A program made the translations under genes and the position numbers. From Pontibacter populi (GTDB lineage: Bacteria; Bacteroidota; Bacteroidia; Cytophagales; Hymenobacteraceae), in NCBI RefSeq assembly GCF_019336435.1, contig NZ_JAHWXQ010000002.1:62001-126000 (forward strand): 64,000 bases of DNA, in the 5' to 3' direction. Of the stretch, positions 53,387-63,007 are shown in pieces. Below the pieces are notes generated by a model. That model was given only the letters and a program-made list of their open reading frames with translations, was not told the DNA's origin and did no database searches. How positions within the stretch are numbered: the first letter of the stretch is position 1; every line of letters begins with the position of its first letter.

Positions 53387-53950
53387 TTACTTTTTAACAG
53401 GGGCTGCAACCTTTGGAGCAAGCATCAGGAACATTCTCTTTCCTTCCAGCTTTGGTAACTGCTCCACTTTAGCTACATCTTCCAGCGCTTGTGCAAACTT
53501 AAGCAAAAGAATCTCACCACGCTCTTTAAACACAATTGTTCTACCCACGAAGTGTACATAAGACTTAATCTTAAATCCACTTTCCAGGAAAGATTTTGCG
53601 TGCTTTAGCTTAAACTCGAAGTCGTGATCATCTGTGTTAGGACCGAAACGGATCTCCTTCACAACCACCTTCTGAGCCTTGGCCTTCATCTCACGGGTTT
53701 TCTTCTTCTGCTCGTACTTAAATTTCGAGTAATCGATAATACGGCATACCGGTGGGTTAGCAGTTGGCGATATCTCAACCAGGTCAAGATTTTGCTCATT
53801 TGCTATTCTCTGAGCATCCCTTGTCTGGAATACTCCCTGCTCTACATTGTCTCCAACCAATCTTACCTCGCGGGCAGTTATCTTATCATTGACTTTGTAT
53901 GGCTCCTCCACCTTTCCTCGTGGGATGTAGCGCTTGTTTGGCGTAGCTAT
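53387..53950 (-). CDS. infC: Translation initiation factor IF-3, apparently with an AUA start codon
   Basis: IF-3 keeps the 30S subunit free and checks the start codon. The core ([21 protein letters not shown], ending [11 protein letters not shown]) is clear. The first standard start in frame is GTG at 53911, but conserved-looking sequence ([16 protein letters not shown]) continues upstream to an ATA at 53950. That codon lies 7 bases after GGAGG (53958-53962), and a TAA closes the frame just beyond it. I therefore set the start at ATA, giving about 187 residues. Rare-codon starts in infC are known to let IF-3 control its own translation. Confidence 0.85.
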   Translation of the reverse strand: MATPNKRYIPRGKVEEPYKVNDKITAREVRLVGDNVEQGVFQTRDAQRIANEQNLDLVEISPTANPPVCRIIDYSKFKYEQKKKTREMKAKAQKVVVKEIRFGPNTDDHDFEFKLKHAKSFLESGFKIKSYVHFVGRTIVFKERGEILLLKFAQALEDVAKVEQLPKLEGKRMFLMLAPKVAAPVKK

Positions 53951-53957
53951 GGTTTTA

Positions 53958-53962
53958 CCTCC
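53958..53962 (-). promoter_or_regulatory. Strong Shine-Dalgarno sequence that decides the infC start
   Basis: GGAGG on the minus strand lies 7 bases before the ATA codon at 53950-53948. Such sequences are scarce before genes in this phylum, so its presence here favours the ATA over GTG at 53911. The GTG has a weaker GAGG of its own. Confidence 0.65.
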
Positions 53963-54033
53963 TTAAATCTTTTAAATTCTACAATCAGGGTGCGAATATC
54001 GCAATTAATCTATCAAAAAAGAAAATTCTTTCC

Positions 54034-55971
54034 TTATTTGTTCAACATTTCGGCTATTTTACTCTGAAACAGGTCGATAAATGCATCAACCGGCATCGAG
54101 CCAAGGTCGCCTTCACCGTGTCTGCGAACCGAAACAGCATTTTCTTCCTGCTCCTTCTCGCCTACTATCAGCATGTATGGCACTTTACGAACTTCCGCAT
54201 CGCGTATCTTACGACCGATCTTTTCATCACGGTTATCTACAAAGCCGCGGATGTCCATCTCCGCTAAACGGTCATACACCTGCTGGGCAAAGTCCTGGTA
54301 CTTCTCAGAAATAGGAAGTATTGCAAACTGCTCAGGGCTTAACCAAAGCGGGAAATTACCGGCGCAATGCTCGATTAGTACAGCCACAAAACGCTCTAAA
54401 GAGCCAAATGGCGCACGGTGGATCATAACCGGGCGATGCTTGGCATTGTCAGCACCAATGTATTCCAGCTGGAACCTTTCTGGTAAGTTATAATCTACCT
54501 GAATAGTTCCCAGCTGCCACTTGCGGCCCAGCGCATCGCGTACCATAAAGTCCAGCTTAGGTCCGTAAAACGCAGCCTCACCCAATTCGGTTACAGTCGG
54601 CAGACCTTTCTCGGTAGCAGCTTCTATAATCGCATTCTCCGCTTTCTCCCAGGCTTCGTCGCTACCGATATACTTGGCCTTGTTCTCCGGGTCACGAAGC
54701 GATATCTGAGCAGTATAGTCTTCAAAACCAAGTGCCTGAAATACATAAAGTACCAGGTCGATAACCTTAATAAATTCTTCTTTTACCTGGTCCGGACGGC
54801 AGAAGATGTGGGCATCATCCTGGGTAAAGCCACGCACCCTGGTAAGGCCGTGCAGCTCACCACTTTGCTCGTAACGATAAACGGTACCAAACTCAGCCAA
54901 ACGCACCGGTAGCTCCTTGTAAGAGCGCGGACGCGTCTTATAGATCTCGCAGTGGTGCGGGCAGTTCATCGGTTTGAGGAAGAACTCTTCCCCTTCGTTT
55001 GGCGTCCTGATCGGCTGGAACGAATCTGCTCCATACTTCTCATAATGGCCAGACGTAACATATAGCTCTTTACTGGCAATATGCGGCGTAACAACCGGCT
55101 GATAACCGGCACGCATCTGCGCCTTACGCATGAATTGCTCCAGGCGCTCGCGTAGCAAGGTACCTTTCGGTAACCAAAGCGGCAGGCCCATTCCTACTTT
55201 CTCAGAGAAAGCAAATAGCTCTAACTCTTTGCCCAGCTTACGGTGGTCACGTTTCTTGGCTTCTTCCAGGCGCTCCAGGTACTCGGTCAGTTCCTTTTGT
55301 TTCGGGAAGGTAATGCCATAGATACGGGTCAGCTGTTTTTTGCTTTCGTCGCCGCGCCAGTAAGCACCGGCCACATTCATTAACTTGGCAGCTTTTATAA
55401 AACCTGTGTTCGGGATATGTGGTCCACGGCAAAGGTCTGTGAAATTACCCTGCTCATAGAACGTTATTGTACCATCCTCCAGGTCCTTTATCAGGTCAAG
55501 CTTATACTCGTCGCCTTTTTGAGTAAAGTATGCCGTAGCTTCGGCTTTAGATACCTCACGGCGCTTGAATTCTTCTTTATTGCGTGCCAGTTCCAGCATT
55601 TTCTGCTCTACTTTGGCAAACTCATCCTGCGAGAAGGCACGGTCACCTAAATCTACATCATAGTAAAAACCGTTCTCTACCGGAGGGCCGATACCAAACT
55701 TCACGCCCGGGTATAGTTCTTCCAGCGCCTCTGCCAACAAGTGGGCTGAGGAGTGCCAGAAAGCATTCTTACCAAGGTCATCGTTCCAGGTCAGCAATTG
55801 CACCGTAGCGTCTTCCGTTATCGGGCGATTCGAATCCCATACGGTATCGTTTACTTTTGCCGCTAATACGTTTCTGGCAAGGCCTTCGCTAATGCTCGAT
55901 GCAATCTCATGGCTTGTCACCCCTTTCGGATACTGGCGAACAGAGCCATCTGGTAATGTGATGTTGATCAT
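54034..55971 (-). CDS. thrS: Threonyl-tRNA synthetase
   Basis: This 645-residue class II synthetase has an N-terminal TGS domain ([20 protein letters not shown]) and an editing domain with the [17 protein letters not shown] zinc-type motif and [10 protein letters not shown]. The catalytic core carries motif 2 ([25 protein letters not shown]) and motif 3 ([12 protein letters not shown]), followed by an anticodon-binding domain. Length is normal. It is first of the thrS-infC-rpmI-rplT unit and lies 31 bases after a TPR lipoprotein gene. Confidence 0.98.
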   Translation of the reverse strand: MINITLPDGSVRQYPKGVTSHEIASSISEGLARNVLAAKVNDTVWDSNRPITEDATVQLLTWNDDLGKNAFWHSSAHLLAEALEELYPGVKFGIGPPVENGFYYDVDLGDRAFSQDEFAKVEQKMLELARNKEEFKRREVSKAEATAYFTQKGDEYKLDLIKDLEDGTITFYEQGNFTDLCRGPHIPNTGFIKAAKLMNVAGAYWRGDESKKQLTRIYGITFPKQKELTEYLERLEEAKKRDHRKLGKELELFAFSEKVGMGLPLWLPKGTLLRERLEQFMRKAQMRAGYQPVVTPHIASKELYVTSGHYEKYGADSFQPIRTPNEGEEFFLKPMNCPHHCEIYKTRPRSYKELPVRLAEFGTVYRYEQSGELHGLTRVRGFTQDDAHIFCRPDQVKEEFIKVIDLVLYVFQALGFEDYTAQISLRDPENKAKYIGSDEAWEKAENAIIEAATEKGLPTVTELGEAAFYGPKLDFMVRDALGRKWQLGTIQVDYNLPERFQLEYIGADNAKHRPVMIHRAPFGSLERFVAVLIEHCAGNFPLWLSPEQFAILPISEKYQDFAQQVYDRLAEMDIRGFVDNRDEKIGRKIRDAEVRKVPYMLIVGEKEQEENAVSVRRHGEGDLGSMPVDAFIDLFQSKIAEMLNK

Positions 55972-56002
55972 GTATAGTTTTATTGACTCGTGATGTTATT
56001 AT

Positions 56003-57118
56003 TTATTCCAATGTATCGGCGCTAACAGGTTCTGCCACATAAGTTGACACAGGCCGCATAAGCTTCGCTTTTAATCGAGCTATGCTATAGTTTGCTGCCG
56101 TATAACCAGGCTGTACTTCCAACAACCGCTGATACTGTTCCAATGCTTTAATATTCTCGCCGGTACGCTCGTAAGCGGAAGCCAGTGTTGCAATGTATTT
56201 TATGTTGTTACCATACTGCTTACCAGCTTTCTCTAAATGTGAGATTGCTCCGGTATAGTCATTTCGTGCAAATAAAAGCTGCCCCACCTGGTAATGTGTC
56301 TGTTGCAAGCTATCTGCAAAGGTAATTGCTTTATTGTAGCTCCAGATCGCACTATCTGCTTTTTGTACAGACTCGTACAGTTCACCCCTGTAATGCCACA
56401 GCAAACCATCCTTTGGGACTAACTTTAACGCTTTGTCCAGTTGTTGCCTTGCTTCCTCGTACTTTCTCTGACTGATCAGCGTTCCGGTAAGCTCCCGTCT
56501 TGCTTCTGCAAATTCCGGGGCCTCTTTTATAGCCAGTTTATAGTTCGCTGCAGCCTTTGCCGTATCGCCGGTTACTTCTGCTACCCGCCCGTTATAGTAT
56601 AAAGCAAATTCGTTTTTCGGAGCAAGCGCCAGAGCTTTCTTTGTATAGATAGCTGCATTACCGGGCTGCTTTAACTGCAGATACAGGTCGCTGAGCAACA
56701 CATACAAAGCTACACTCTGAAACGAATTACGCTCTGCCTTTAAGGCCAGCGGCAGCGCCCGGGCAATATCCCCTTTGGCACGCAGCACCTGCGCTTTCAG
56801 AAACAGGTTGGCCATGTCTGCTTTATTAAGCTTAATAGCCTCATCGATATCTGCGAGTGCCTTATCCAATTCTCCTTTTTTGAGGAAGATCTTGGCCCTG
56901 CGTTTGTAAAGGCTGCCATCCTGCTTATTCCGGCTAATGGCTTTATTTAAATTAGCCAGGTGTTCTTCCGGGTCGTCGGTTACTTTTTCGAGGTTAACCA
57001 TCTGCTCACCTGTACCCTGGTTTAGATTGCAGCCAGCTATAGTTGCCAGTATAGTAACCAGCAAAACAGGAACTGTCTTTTTCCTAAGGTGTAATATATG
57101 TGTAACCAGGCCACGCAT
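56003..57118 (-). CDS. TPR-repeat lipoprotein
   Basis: The 371-residue protein has a lipoprotein signal (VTILATIAGC, Cys30) and about eight TPR units, for example LNKAISRNKQDGSLYKRRAKIFLKKGELDKALADIDEAI and LYYNGRVAEVTGDTAKAAANYKLAI. It should be anchored to a membrane by lipid and act as a protein scaffold; no partner can be named. Its stop is 31 bases before thrS, so it may be co-transcribed with that operon. Confidence 0.85.
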   Translation of the reverse strand: MRGLVTHILHLRKKTVPVLLVTILATIAGCNLNQGTGEQMVNLEKVTDDPEEHLANLNKAISRNKQDGSLYKRRAKIFLKKGELDKALADIDEAIKLNKADMANLFLKAQVLRAKGDIARALPLALKAERNSFQSVALYVLLSDLYLQLKQPGNAAIYTKKALALAPKNEFALYYNGRVAEVTGDTAKAAANYKLAIKEAPEFAEARRELTGTLISQRKYEEARQQLDKALKLVPKDGLLWHYRGELYESVQKADSAIWSYNKAITFADSLQQTHYQVGQLLFARNDYTGAISHLEKAGKQYGNNIKYIATLASAYERTGENIKALEQYQRLLEVQPGYTAANYSIARLKAKLMRPVSTYVAEPVSADTLE

Positions 57119-57182
57119 CAGAACGCTAAATTAGGTAATATTTATGTAATTATTGACCGTGACAACTATAGCTATAAAAGAA

Positions 57183-57209
57183 AAGCCTGCTACGTCAGGC
57201 AGCAGGCTT
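57183..57209 (-). terminator. Terminator after the 260-residue TPR protein gene
   Basis: AAGCCTGCT (57183-57191) pairs with AGCAGGCTT (57201-57209); on the minus strand the stem is followed by TTCTTTTATAG. Copies of the TATAGTT motif lie on both sides. Confidence 0.8.
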
Positions 57210-57230
57210 CTATAGTTTATAGTTAAGGAT

Positions 57231-58013
57231 TTATTTTGAGTACTCCTGTAACATGATCTTACAGCGCCGGGCTAATTCCAGTTCATCCTTGGTTGTAACA
57301 TCTAAAGCTATGGCCTGTTTCAGCGTTTCCGTGCAGGATTCCTTACTTTTCAGTTCTTTGTAAACCATAGCCAGATCGTAATAATACTGGATGTTTATGG
57401 GATTATACTTTATAGCGGTTTGTATCGCATTGGCGGCTTCTTCGTTTGTTGCTTCGCCACACACGCCACCAAAAAACATTTTAGAAGCTGCTGCTTCAGC
57501 AAAATTCAGATTCGCCATTTTAAAGTACCACCTGCCCAGCAAGTGCCATGCACCGGCATGCTCTTTATTACTTGCAAGCGCTGCATCCAGGAAAGACTTC
57601 ATTTGGGTAATACCTGCCAAACGTTGTTTAGGTCCGGAAACCATGGCCATTGCGCCTAATGATACTGCCATCGCATAATTTGATTCTGCATCTTTAGGGT
57701 TAAGTTCATACGCACGGCTGGCATATTCTTTTCCTTTCAGATAAAAAGCGACCTTGGTTCCTTCATCGGTAACACGCTCACCTATTCTGCAATTCAGGTA
57801 GCTGGCTTTGCAAAGAGCTGTATAGTTATCCGGAGCAGCCTGGAGCACTTCCTCGTACATCGCAAGGGCTTCGCTGTCCCGGTAATTACCCATCAATTCT
57901 TCCGCCTTCTTCAGTAGCTGTTCTGTACTACCCTTACCTGCAACTGCAGCCATAGGCGCAGCCGCTAGTCCGAGCATCAAAAAGAACATCCACACCTGAA
58001 GTTTTCGCTTCAT
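57231..58013 (-). CDS. Exported TPR-repeat protein
   Basis: The 260-residue protein has a signal peptide (MFFLMLGLAAAPMAAVAG) and four to five TPR-like helix pairs (ALAMYEEVLQAAPDNYTALCKASYL, EYASRAYELNPKDAESNYAMA). Five Cys residues are spread through it, unusual for a periplasmic TPR protein. Function unknown. It is encoded 53 bases after parC. Confidence 0.8.
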   Translation of the reverse strand: MKRKLQVWMFFLMLGLAAAPMAAVAGKGSTEQLLKKAEELMGNYRDSEALAMYEEVLQAAPDNYTALCKASYLNCRIGERVTDEGTKVAFYLKGKEYASRAYELNPKDAESNYAMAVSLGAMAMVSGPKQRLAGITQMKSFLDAALASNKEHAGAWHLLGRWYFKMANLNFAEAAASKMFFGGVCGEATNEEAANAIQTAIKYNPINIQYYYDLAMVYKELKSKESCTETLKQAIALDVTTKDELELARRCKIMLQEYSK

Positions 58014-58066
58014 AAAAAGTTAAAAAGGAATTCATGAAACAAGAGGCACTAGCAATTGCACAAAGT

Positions 58067-60829
58067 TTAGAACAGATTTAATTGTTTCTTTTCTTTAAGC
58101 GCCTTTTTTGTACTATTCTCTTGTATAGTATCTTCTACGTCTACAATCGCATCTGGTTGAGTTCCGCTTACGCGGGCTGCCTCTTCTGCAAGTTCCTTAA
58201 GCTCAGTTGGTAATGTTACCGGCTCACGTTTTGCAGCTTTTTTAGCTTTAGGCTTATCATCTTCATACTCCACTACTTCCTGTTTCGGAACCGACACATC
58301 GAAGATCTTGAAGTAATTAAGCTTGTTACCCATGGCTTTCCAGCCCTTAATATCTATAAATTCGCTAAGCAGAATTTTTTCTGATTCCTTTTCGCCACGC
58401 AGGCTGCGCTTGAATTTGATATCTGCCAAAGGTTCCGGATGCGTTGATACCGCCTCGAGCCTTGAGTTCTTGCTTTCCGAAATGAAGGTGAATTTTTTAC
58501 CAACTGTAGAAGTTTCAATCTTGAAACGCTTCACATAGTAGGTTTTATTGTCCCCTTCGTAATAAATCGTTGAAACAACCAGCTCCGGATCGAACTTCTG
58601 CAGCACCTTGATCTTCTCTACTGTATAGTGGTTACTTAGATCAAACGTAGTCTGCTCATAGGTTCCGTCTTCGTAAATCACCAGTATCGTGTCTTCAGTA
58701 TTGAAAGAACCCAGGTAACGGCCACGAGCTTCCGTATTCAGACGACCAATCACTTCATCGTAGAAGATCTCACGTCCACCCAGTGTTGAATCGCCCAGGC
58801 TCTTCTGCACTACCTTCTTGATCGGGTACTTGGTTACAATGTTACCATTCGAGCCTTTACCTTTGATCATCAGATCAGCAAAATCAAAGTCAAACTGCTT
58901 GATACGGGCTGTGGACTGAGGTGCCAACGTGATATTTACCACTTCTGATTCCGAGTTCGGGTTAGCTGTCAGGTAATGTACCTTAGAGTTCTTCTCTCCT
59001 TTCGTCAGGTCGTATTCCTTATCTCTGGTAATAGACTTCACAGCAAAACGTTTTGCGAATGATATACCGGACTTGCCATCCACGTAGATCATGTTATACA
59101 CCATGTGCTCGTCATTCTTGTTGTAAACGCCCGCCATGATGATGTCTTTCCCCACGAAGGTCTTATCTGCCACTTTGGTAACGGTGAACTTACCGTCCTT
59201 ACGGAACACAATGATATCGTCCATATCAGAGCAGTCGCACACAAACTCGTCTTTGCGCAGTGTAGTACCTATGAAGCCGTCTTTGGCGTTCATGTACAGC
59301 TTCTGGTTTGCAATGGCAACTTTCTGAGCTGTAATTACATCAAACGTTTTAAGCTGCGTTTTACGATCACGACCCTGACCATACTTCTTCAGTAATCCCT
59401 CAAAGTACGCAATTGCATAACGGATCAGGTTTGCCAGGTTATCATCCACCTCAGCCATTTCCTCTTCCAGCTTGTTGATGTATTCATCTGCTTTGAAAGA
59501 GTCGAATTTAGAAATACGCTTGATCTTGATCTCTGTCAGACGAATGATATCTTCTTCTGTTACCTCGCGGCGCAGGAGTTTCTTGTAAGGGTCTAAGCCT
59601 TTATCAATTGCCTGTAGTACTGCTTCCCAGGTCTCGCACTCTTCAATATCGCGGTAAATGCGGTTCTCGATGAAGATCTTCTCCAGTGAAGAGTAGTGCC
59701 ACTTGTCTTCCAGTTCGCCTTTGCGGATCTCTAGTTCACGCTTGAGTAGATCAACTGTTTTAAAAGTAGAGATACGCAGCAATTCATCCACACTCAGGAA
59801 GTGCGGTTTATCGTCAATGATCACACAGTTGTTCGGAGAGATAGACACTTCACAGTCCGTAAAGGCGTAAAGCGCATCCATCGTTAAGTCCGGGGAAACG
59901 CCAGGAGGTAACTGAACCTGTATCTCTACATTAGCAGCCGTGTTATCAATTACCTTTTTGATCTTGATCTTGTTGTTCTCGCTCGCTTTCACGATCGATT
60001 CCATCAGACCGGTAGTCGTAATACCATAAGGGACATCACGGATAATGAGCATGGTCTTATCCACCTTTTCTATAGTTGCTCGCACACGTAGTTTACCACC
60101 ACGCATTCCGGAGTTATAGTTGGTCACGTCTACCATACCACCGTTCGGGAAGTCTGGAAGAAGCGTCGTGCTACGGCCTTTCAGCACATCAATAGAACCT
60201 TTGATCAGCTCCTTAAAGTTGTGCGGCATTATCTTGGTAGACAAACCTACCGCAATACCTTCAACGCCCTGCGCCAGCAACAGCGGGAATTTTACCGGCA
60301 ATGTTACCGGCTCATTTTTACGGCCATCGTAACTCAGTTGCCATACAGTTGTCTGCGGATTGAATACTACATCTAACGCAAACTTGGAAAGACGCGCCTC
60401 AATATAACGTGGTGCTGCTGCACTGTCGCCGGTACGTACATCACCCCAGTTACCCTGTGTTTCTATTAAAAGATCTTTTTGGCCGAGGTTTACCATGGCA
60501 TCGCCGATAGAAGCATCACCGTGCGGGTGATACTGCATCGTCTGACCGATCACGTTAGCCACTTTGTTAAAGCGACCATCGTCCATCTCTTTCATGGCGT
60601 GCATGATGCGGCGCTGTACTGGCTTCAGACCGTCCTCAATAGCAGGTACGGCACGCTCCAGAATTACATAAGAAGCATAATCGAGAAACCAGTTTTCATA
60701 TAATCCGGAGACAGGCGTTATATTATGGATGACTTCTTCTTCGCCATCTGTAAACGCTACTTCCTGTTCTTCCTCTTCGTGTTGGTGCAATTCTTCGTTT
60801 ATATCGTCGTTATGCATAAATCTCTTCAA
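58067..60829 (-). CDS. parC: Topoisomerase IV subunit A (GyrA/ParC family)
   Basis: The 920-residue subunit has the DNA-breaking domain with catalytic Tyr142 ([11 protein letters not shown]), the [12 protein letters not shown] helix, and a C-terminal domain that wraps DNA. It lacks a GyrA-box of the typical QRRGGKG form in that domain, which supports ParC rather than GyrA. The start may be ATG at 60829, which overlaps parE by 20 bases, or Met5 at 60817. The acidic N-terminus ([12 protein letters not shown]) is usual in the phylum. It acts with ParE to separate daughter chromosomes. Confidence 0.9.
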   Translation of the reverse strand: MKRFMHNDDINEELHQHEEEEQEVAFTDGEEEVIHNITPVSGLYENWFLDYASYVILERAVPAIEDGLKPVQRRIMHAMKEMDDGRFNKVANVIGQTMQYHPHGDASIGDAMVNLGQKDLLIETQGNWGDVRTGDSAAAPRYIEARLSKFALDVVFNPQTTVWQLSYDGRKNEPVTLPVKFPLLLAQGVEGIAVGLSTKIMPHNFKELIKGSIDVLKGRSTTLLPDFPNGGMVDVTNYNSGMRGGKLRVRATIEKVDKTMLIIRDVPYGITTTGLMESIVKASENNKIKIKKVIDNTAANVEIQVQLPPGVSPDLTMDALYAFTDCEVSISPNNCVIIDDKPHFLSVDELLRISTFKTVDLLKRELEIRKGELEDKWHYSSLEKIFIENRIYRDIEECETWEAVLQAIDKGLDPYKKLLRREVTEEDIIRLTEIKIKRISKFDSFKADEYINKLEEEMAEVDDNLANLIRYAIAYFEGLLKKYGQGRDRKTQLKTFDVITAQKVAIANQKLYMNAKDGFIGTTLRKDEFVCDCSDMDDIIVFRKDGKFTVTKVADKTFVGKDIIMAGVYNKNDEHMVYNMIYVDGKSGISFAKRFAVKSITRDKEYDLTKGEKNSKVHYLTANPNSESEVVNITLAPQSTARIKQFDFDFADLMIKGKGSNGNIVTKYPIKKVVQKSLGDSTLGGREIFYDEVIGRLNTEARGRYLGSFNTEDTILVIYEDGTYEQTTFDLSNHYTVEKIKVLQKFDPELVVSTIYYEGDNKTYYVKRFKIETSTVGKKFTFISESKNSRLEAVSTHPEPLADIKFKRSLRGEKESEKILLSEFIDIKGWKAMGNKLNYFKIFDVSVPKQEVVEYEDDKPKAKKAAKREPVTLPTELKELAEEAARVSGTQPDAIVDVEDTIQENSTKKALKEKKQLNLF

Positions 60830-62672
60830 CTATATCTTTCTCAAACTTCAAATTTTCGATGATGAACTGCTGACGTTCCGGCGTGTTTTTGCCCATGTAG
60901 TAGCTCAGCATTTTCTGGATCGTGGTATCCTTCTGCAAGATCACCGGCTTCAGCTTAATGTTATCGCCAATAAACTTGCCAAACTCATCCGGTGAAATCT
61001 CGCCCAGACCTTTGAATCGCGTGATTTCAGGGCGCTTGCCCAGTTTCTGAATAGCTTCCTGCTTCTCAGATTCGTTGTAACAATAGATCGTTTCTTTTTT
61101 GTTTCGCACCCTAAAGAGCGGTGTTTCTAAGATGAAAACGTGTCCGTTACGCACCAGGTCCGGGAAGAACTGCAAGAAGAAGGTTAGCAGCAACAAGCGA
61201 ATGTGCATACCATCCACGTCGGCATCGGTAGCAATAACTACGCGGTTGTAACGTAACCCTTCCAGGCCTTCTTCAATATTAAGTGCGTGCTGCAGCAGGT
61301 TAAACTCCTCGTTTTCGTACACTACTTTCTTTTTCAGGCCATAGCAGTTCAGCGGCTTACCACGCAAACTGAAAACCGCTTCTGTATCTACGTTCCTCGA
61401 TTTTGTGATAGAACCACTTGCCGAGTCACCCTCTGTTATGAAGAGTGTAGAGTTAAGGGAATTCTCGTGCTTGTCTTCGTTAAAGTGCAGACGGCAGTCG
61501 CGCAGCTTACGATTGTGCAGGTTTGCTTTTTTAGCACGCTGGTTTGCCAGTTTCTTAACGCCGGCCATGTCCTTGCGCTCACGCTCACTCTGCTCAATTC
61601 GCTTCTTCAGGGCTTCAAAGGTTTCACTATTCTTTCTAAGATAGTTATCCAGGTGCTCTTTTATGAAGTCGTTGATGTAAGCGTTTACTGTTGGGCCATC
61701 AGGTCCCATATCTATAGAACCCAGCTTAGTTTTGGTCTGCGACTCAAACACAGGCTCTTGTACACGCAACGATATGGCACCTATAATAGAAGCACGAATA
61801 TCAGCAGCATCGTAATCCTTTTTATAAACTTCTCGGATAGTCTTAACTATAGCTGTTCTGAACGCAGCCAGGTGTGTACCGCCCATAGTGGTGTACTGAC
61901 CGTTCACGAAACTATAGTATTCTTCGCCATAGTCGTTGCCATGCGACAGCGCCATTTCAATATCCGGCCCTTTCAGGTGGATGATCGGGTAACGCATGCT
62001 TTCTTCATCGGACTTATTGCGAAGCAGGTCCAGGAGACCGTTTTCAGAATAAAACCTTTTGCCGTTGAAGTTTATAGTTAAGCCGGCATTCAGGTATACA
62101 TAGTTCCAGATCTGGTTCTCTAAGTATTCCGGGTTAAACTGGTAGTTCTTAAAGATAGTATCGTCCGGCGTAAAAATGGTAAGCGTACCATTGCGCTGCG
62201 ACGAATCCTGTATCTCTATATCTTCTGTTATGACGCCGCGCTCAAACTCGGCCGCTTTCACCTTACCATCGCGCACCGACTGAATACGGAAGTAGCTGGA
62301 AAGGGCGTTCACCGCTTTGGTACCTACCCCGTTCAGACCAACCGATTTCTGAAAAGCTTTGCTGTCGTATTTACCACCGGTATTGATCTTGCTAACGCAG
62401 TCGATCACTTTACCCAGCGGAATACCACGGCCATAGTCGCGCACCTGTACCTTGTGGTCTGAAATTTTGATGTCGATGGTCTTACCATAACCCATCACGT
62501 GTTCGTCAATGGAGTTATCGATTACCTCTTTCACCAGAATATAAATACCGTCATCGGCCGAAGAACCGTCTCCCAACTTGCCGATGTACATACCAGGTCG
62601 TAACCTGATGTGCTCGCGCGGCTCCAGCGAGCGAATGCTGTCTTCGTTATAATTGTGCTCTAACTCTGCCAT
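60810..62672 (-). CDS. parE: Topoisomerase IV subunit B (GyrB/ParE family)
   Basis: The 620-residue ATPase subunit has the GHKL domain ([44 protein letters not shown]), the transducer domain, and the TOPRIM motifs ([12 protein letters not shown] and [11 protein letters not shown]). Length fits ParE rather than the longer GyrB. It precedes and overlaps parC, the usual order in Bacteroidota. Confidence 0.92.
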   Translation of the reverse strand: MAELEHNYNEDSIRSLEPREHIRLRPGMYIGKLGDGSSADDGIYILVKEVIDNSIDEHVMGYGKTIDIKISDHKVQVRDYGRGIPLGKVIDCVSKINTGGKYDSKAFQKSVGLNGVGTKAVNALSSYFRIQSVRDGKVKAAEFERGVITEDIEIQDSSQRNGTLTIFTPDDTIFKNYQFNPEYLENQIWNYVYLNAGLTINFNGKRFYSENGLLDLLRNKSDEESMRYPIIHLKGPDIEMALSHGNDYGEEYYSFVNGQYTTMGGTHLAAFRTAIVKTIREVYKKDYDAADIRASIIGAISLRVQEPVFESQTKTKLGSIDMGPDGPTVNAYINDFIKEHLDNYLRKNSETFEALKKRIEQSERERKDMAGVKKLANQRAKKANLHNRKLRDCRLHFNEDKHENSLNSTLFITEGDSASGSITKSRNVDTEAVFSLRGKPLNCYGLKKKVVYENEEFNLLQHALNIEEGLEGLRYNRVVIATDADVDGMHIRLLLLTFFLQFFPDLVRNGHVFILETPLFRVRNKKETIYCYNESEKQEAIQKLGKRPEITRFKGLGEISPDEFGKFIGDNIKLKPVILQKDTTIQKMLSYYMGKNTPERQQFIIENLKFEKDIVEEIYA

Positions 62673-63007
62673 TCTGTAAGCGTAAGTGTATTTGTTTCGA
62701 TGGAATTACTCGGAAATATAGGAAATATAAGAGACAAGATGCAATATTAGTTCCTGCAATTGCCGATCCGCAAATTAATGAAAATAATTACTAAAATTTT
62801 TAGTTTTTACTTATTAGCATAAGTAGCTACTGCTTATACTATAGAATATACAACTATAAATCGGTGCTTACAGTTCATAAAAACAGAGGTTTTTAAAAGA
62901 ATAATTTAACTAATATTTTTAGCATAAATATATACTAAAATTTGTATATTGGTAGCCTGCAAGAATACTAAATATGCTTGAGGCGTACTAGCTTTATAAT
63001 CTGCTCC
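62673..63007. other. AT-rich divergent spacer between parE and the AI-2E transporter
   Basis: This 335-bp spacer is strongly AT-rich in its middle part (62820-62960), with runs such as ATATATACTAAAATTTG near 62930-62946 that are close to, but not exactly, a -7 box for the right-hand gene. One AACTATA copy lies near 62851. No RNA gene or ORF is seen. Confidence 0.55.

Noticed and set aside
53909..53911. GTG at 53911 as the infC start
   Set aside because: Sequence resembling the conserved IF-3 N-terminus continues upstream to an ATA with a far better Shine-Dalgarno sequence. I keep GTG as the alternative.
58067..62672. Annotation of this pair as DNA gyrase (gyrB-gyrA)
   Set aside because: The B subunit is of ParE length, the genes are adjacent and overlapping as in Bacteroidota parE-parC, and I saw no canonical GyrA box in the C-terminal domain.
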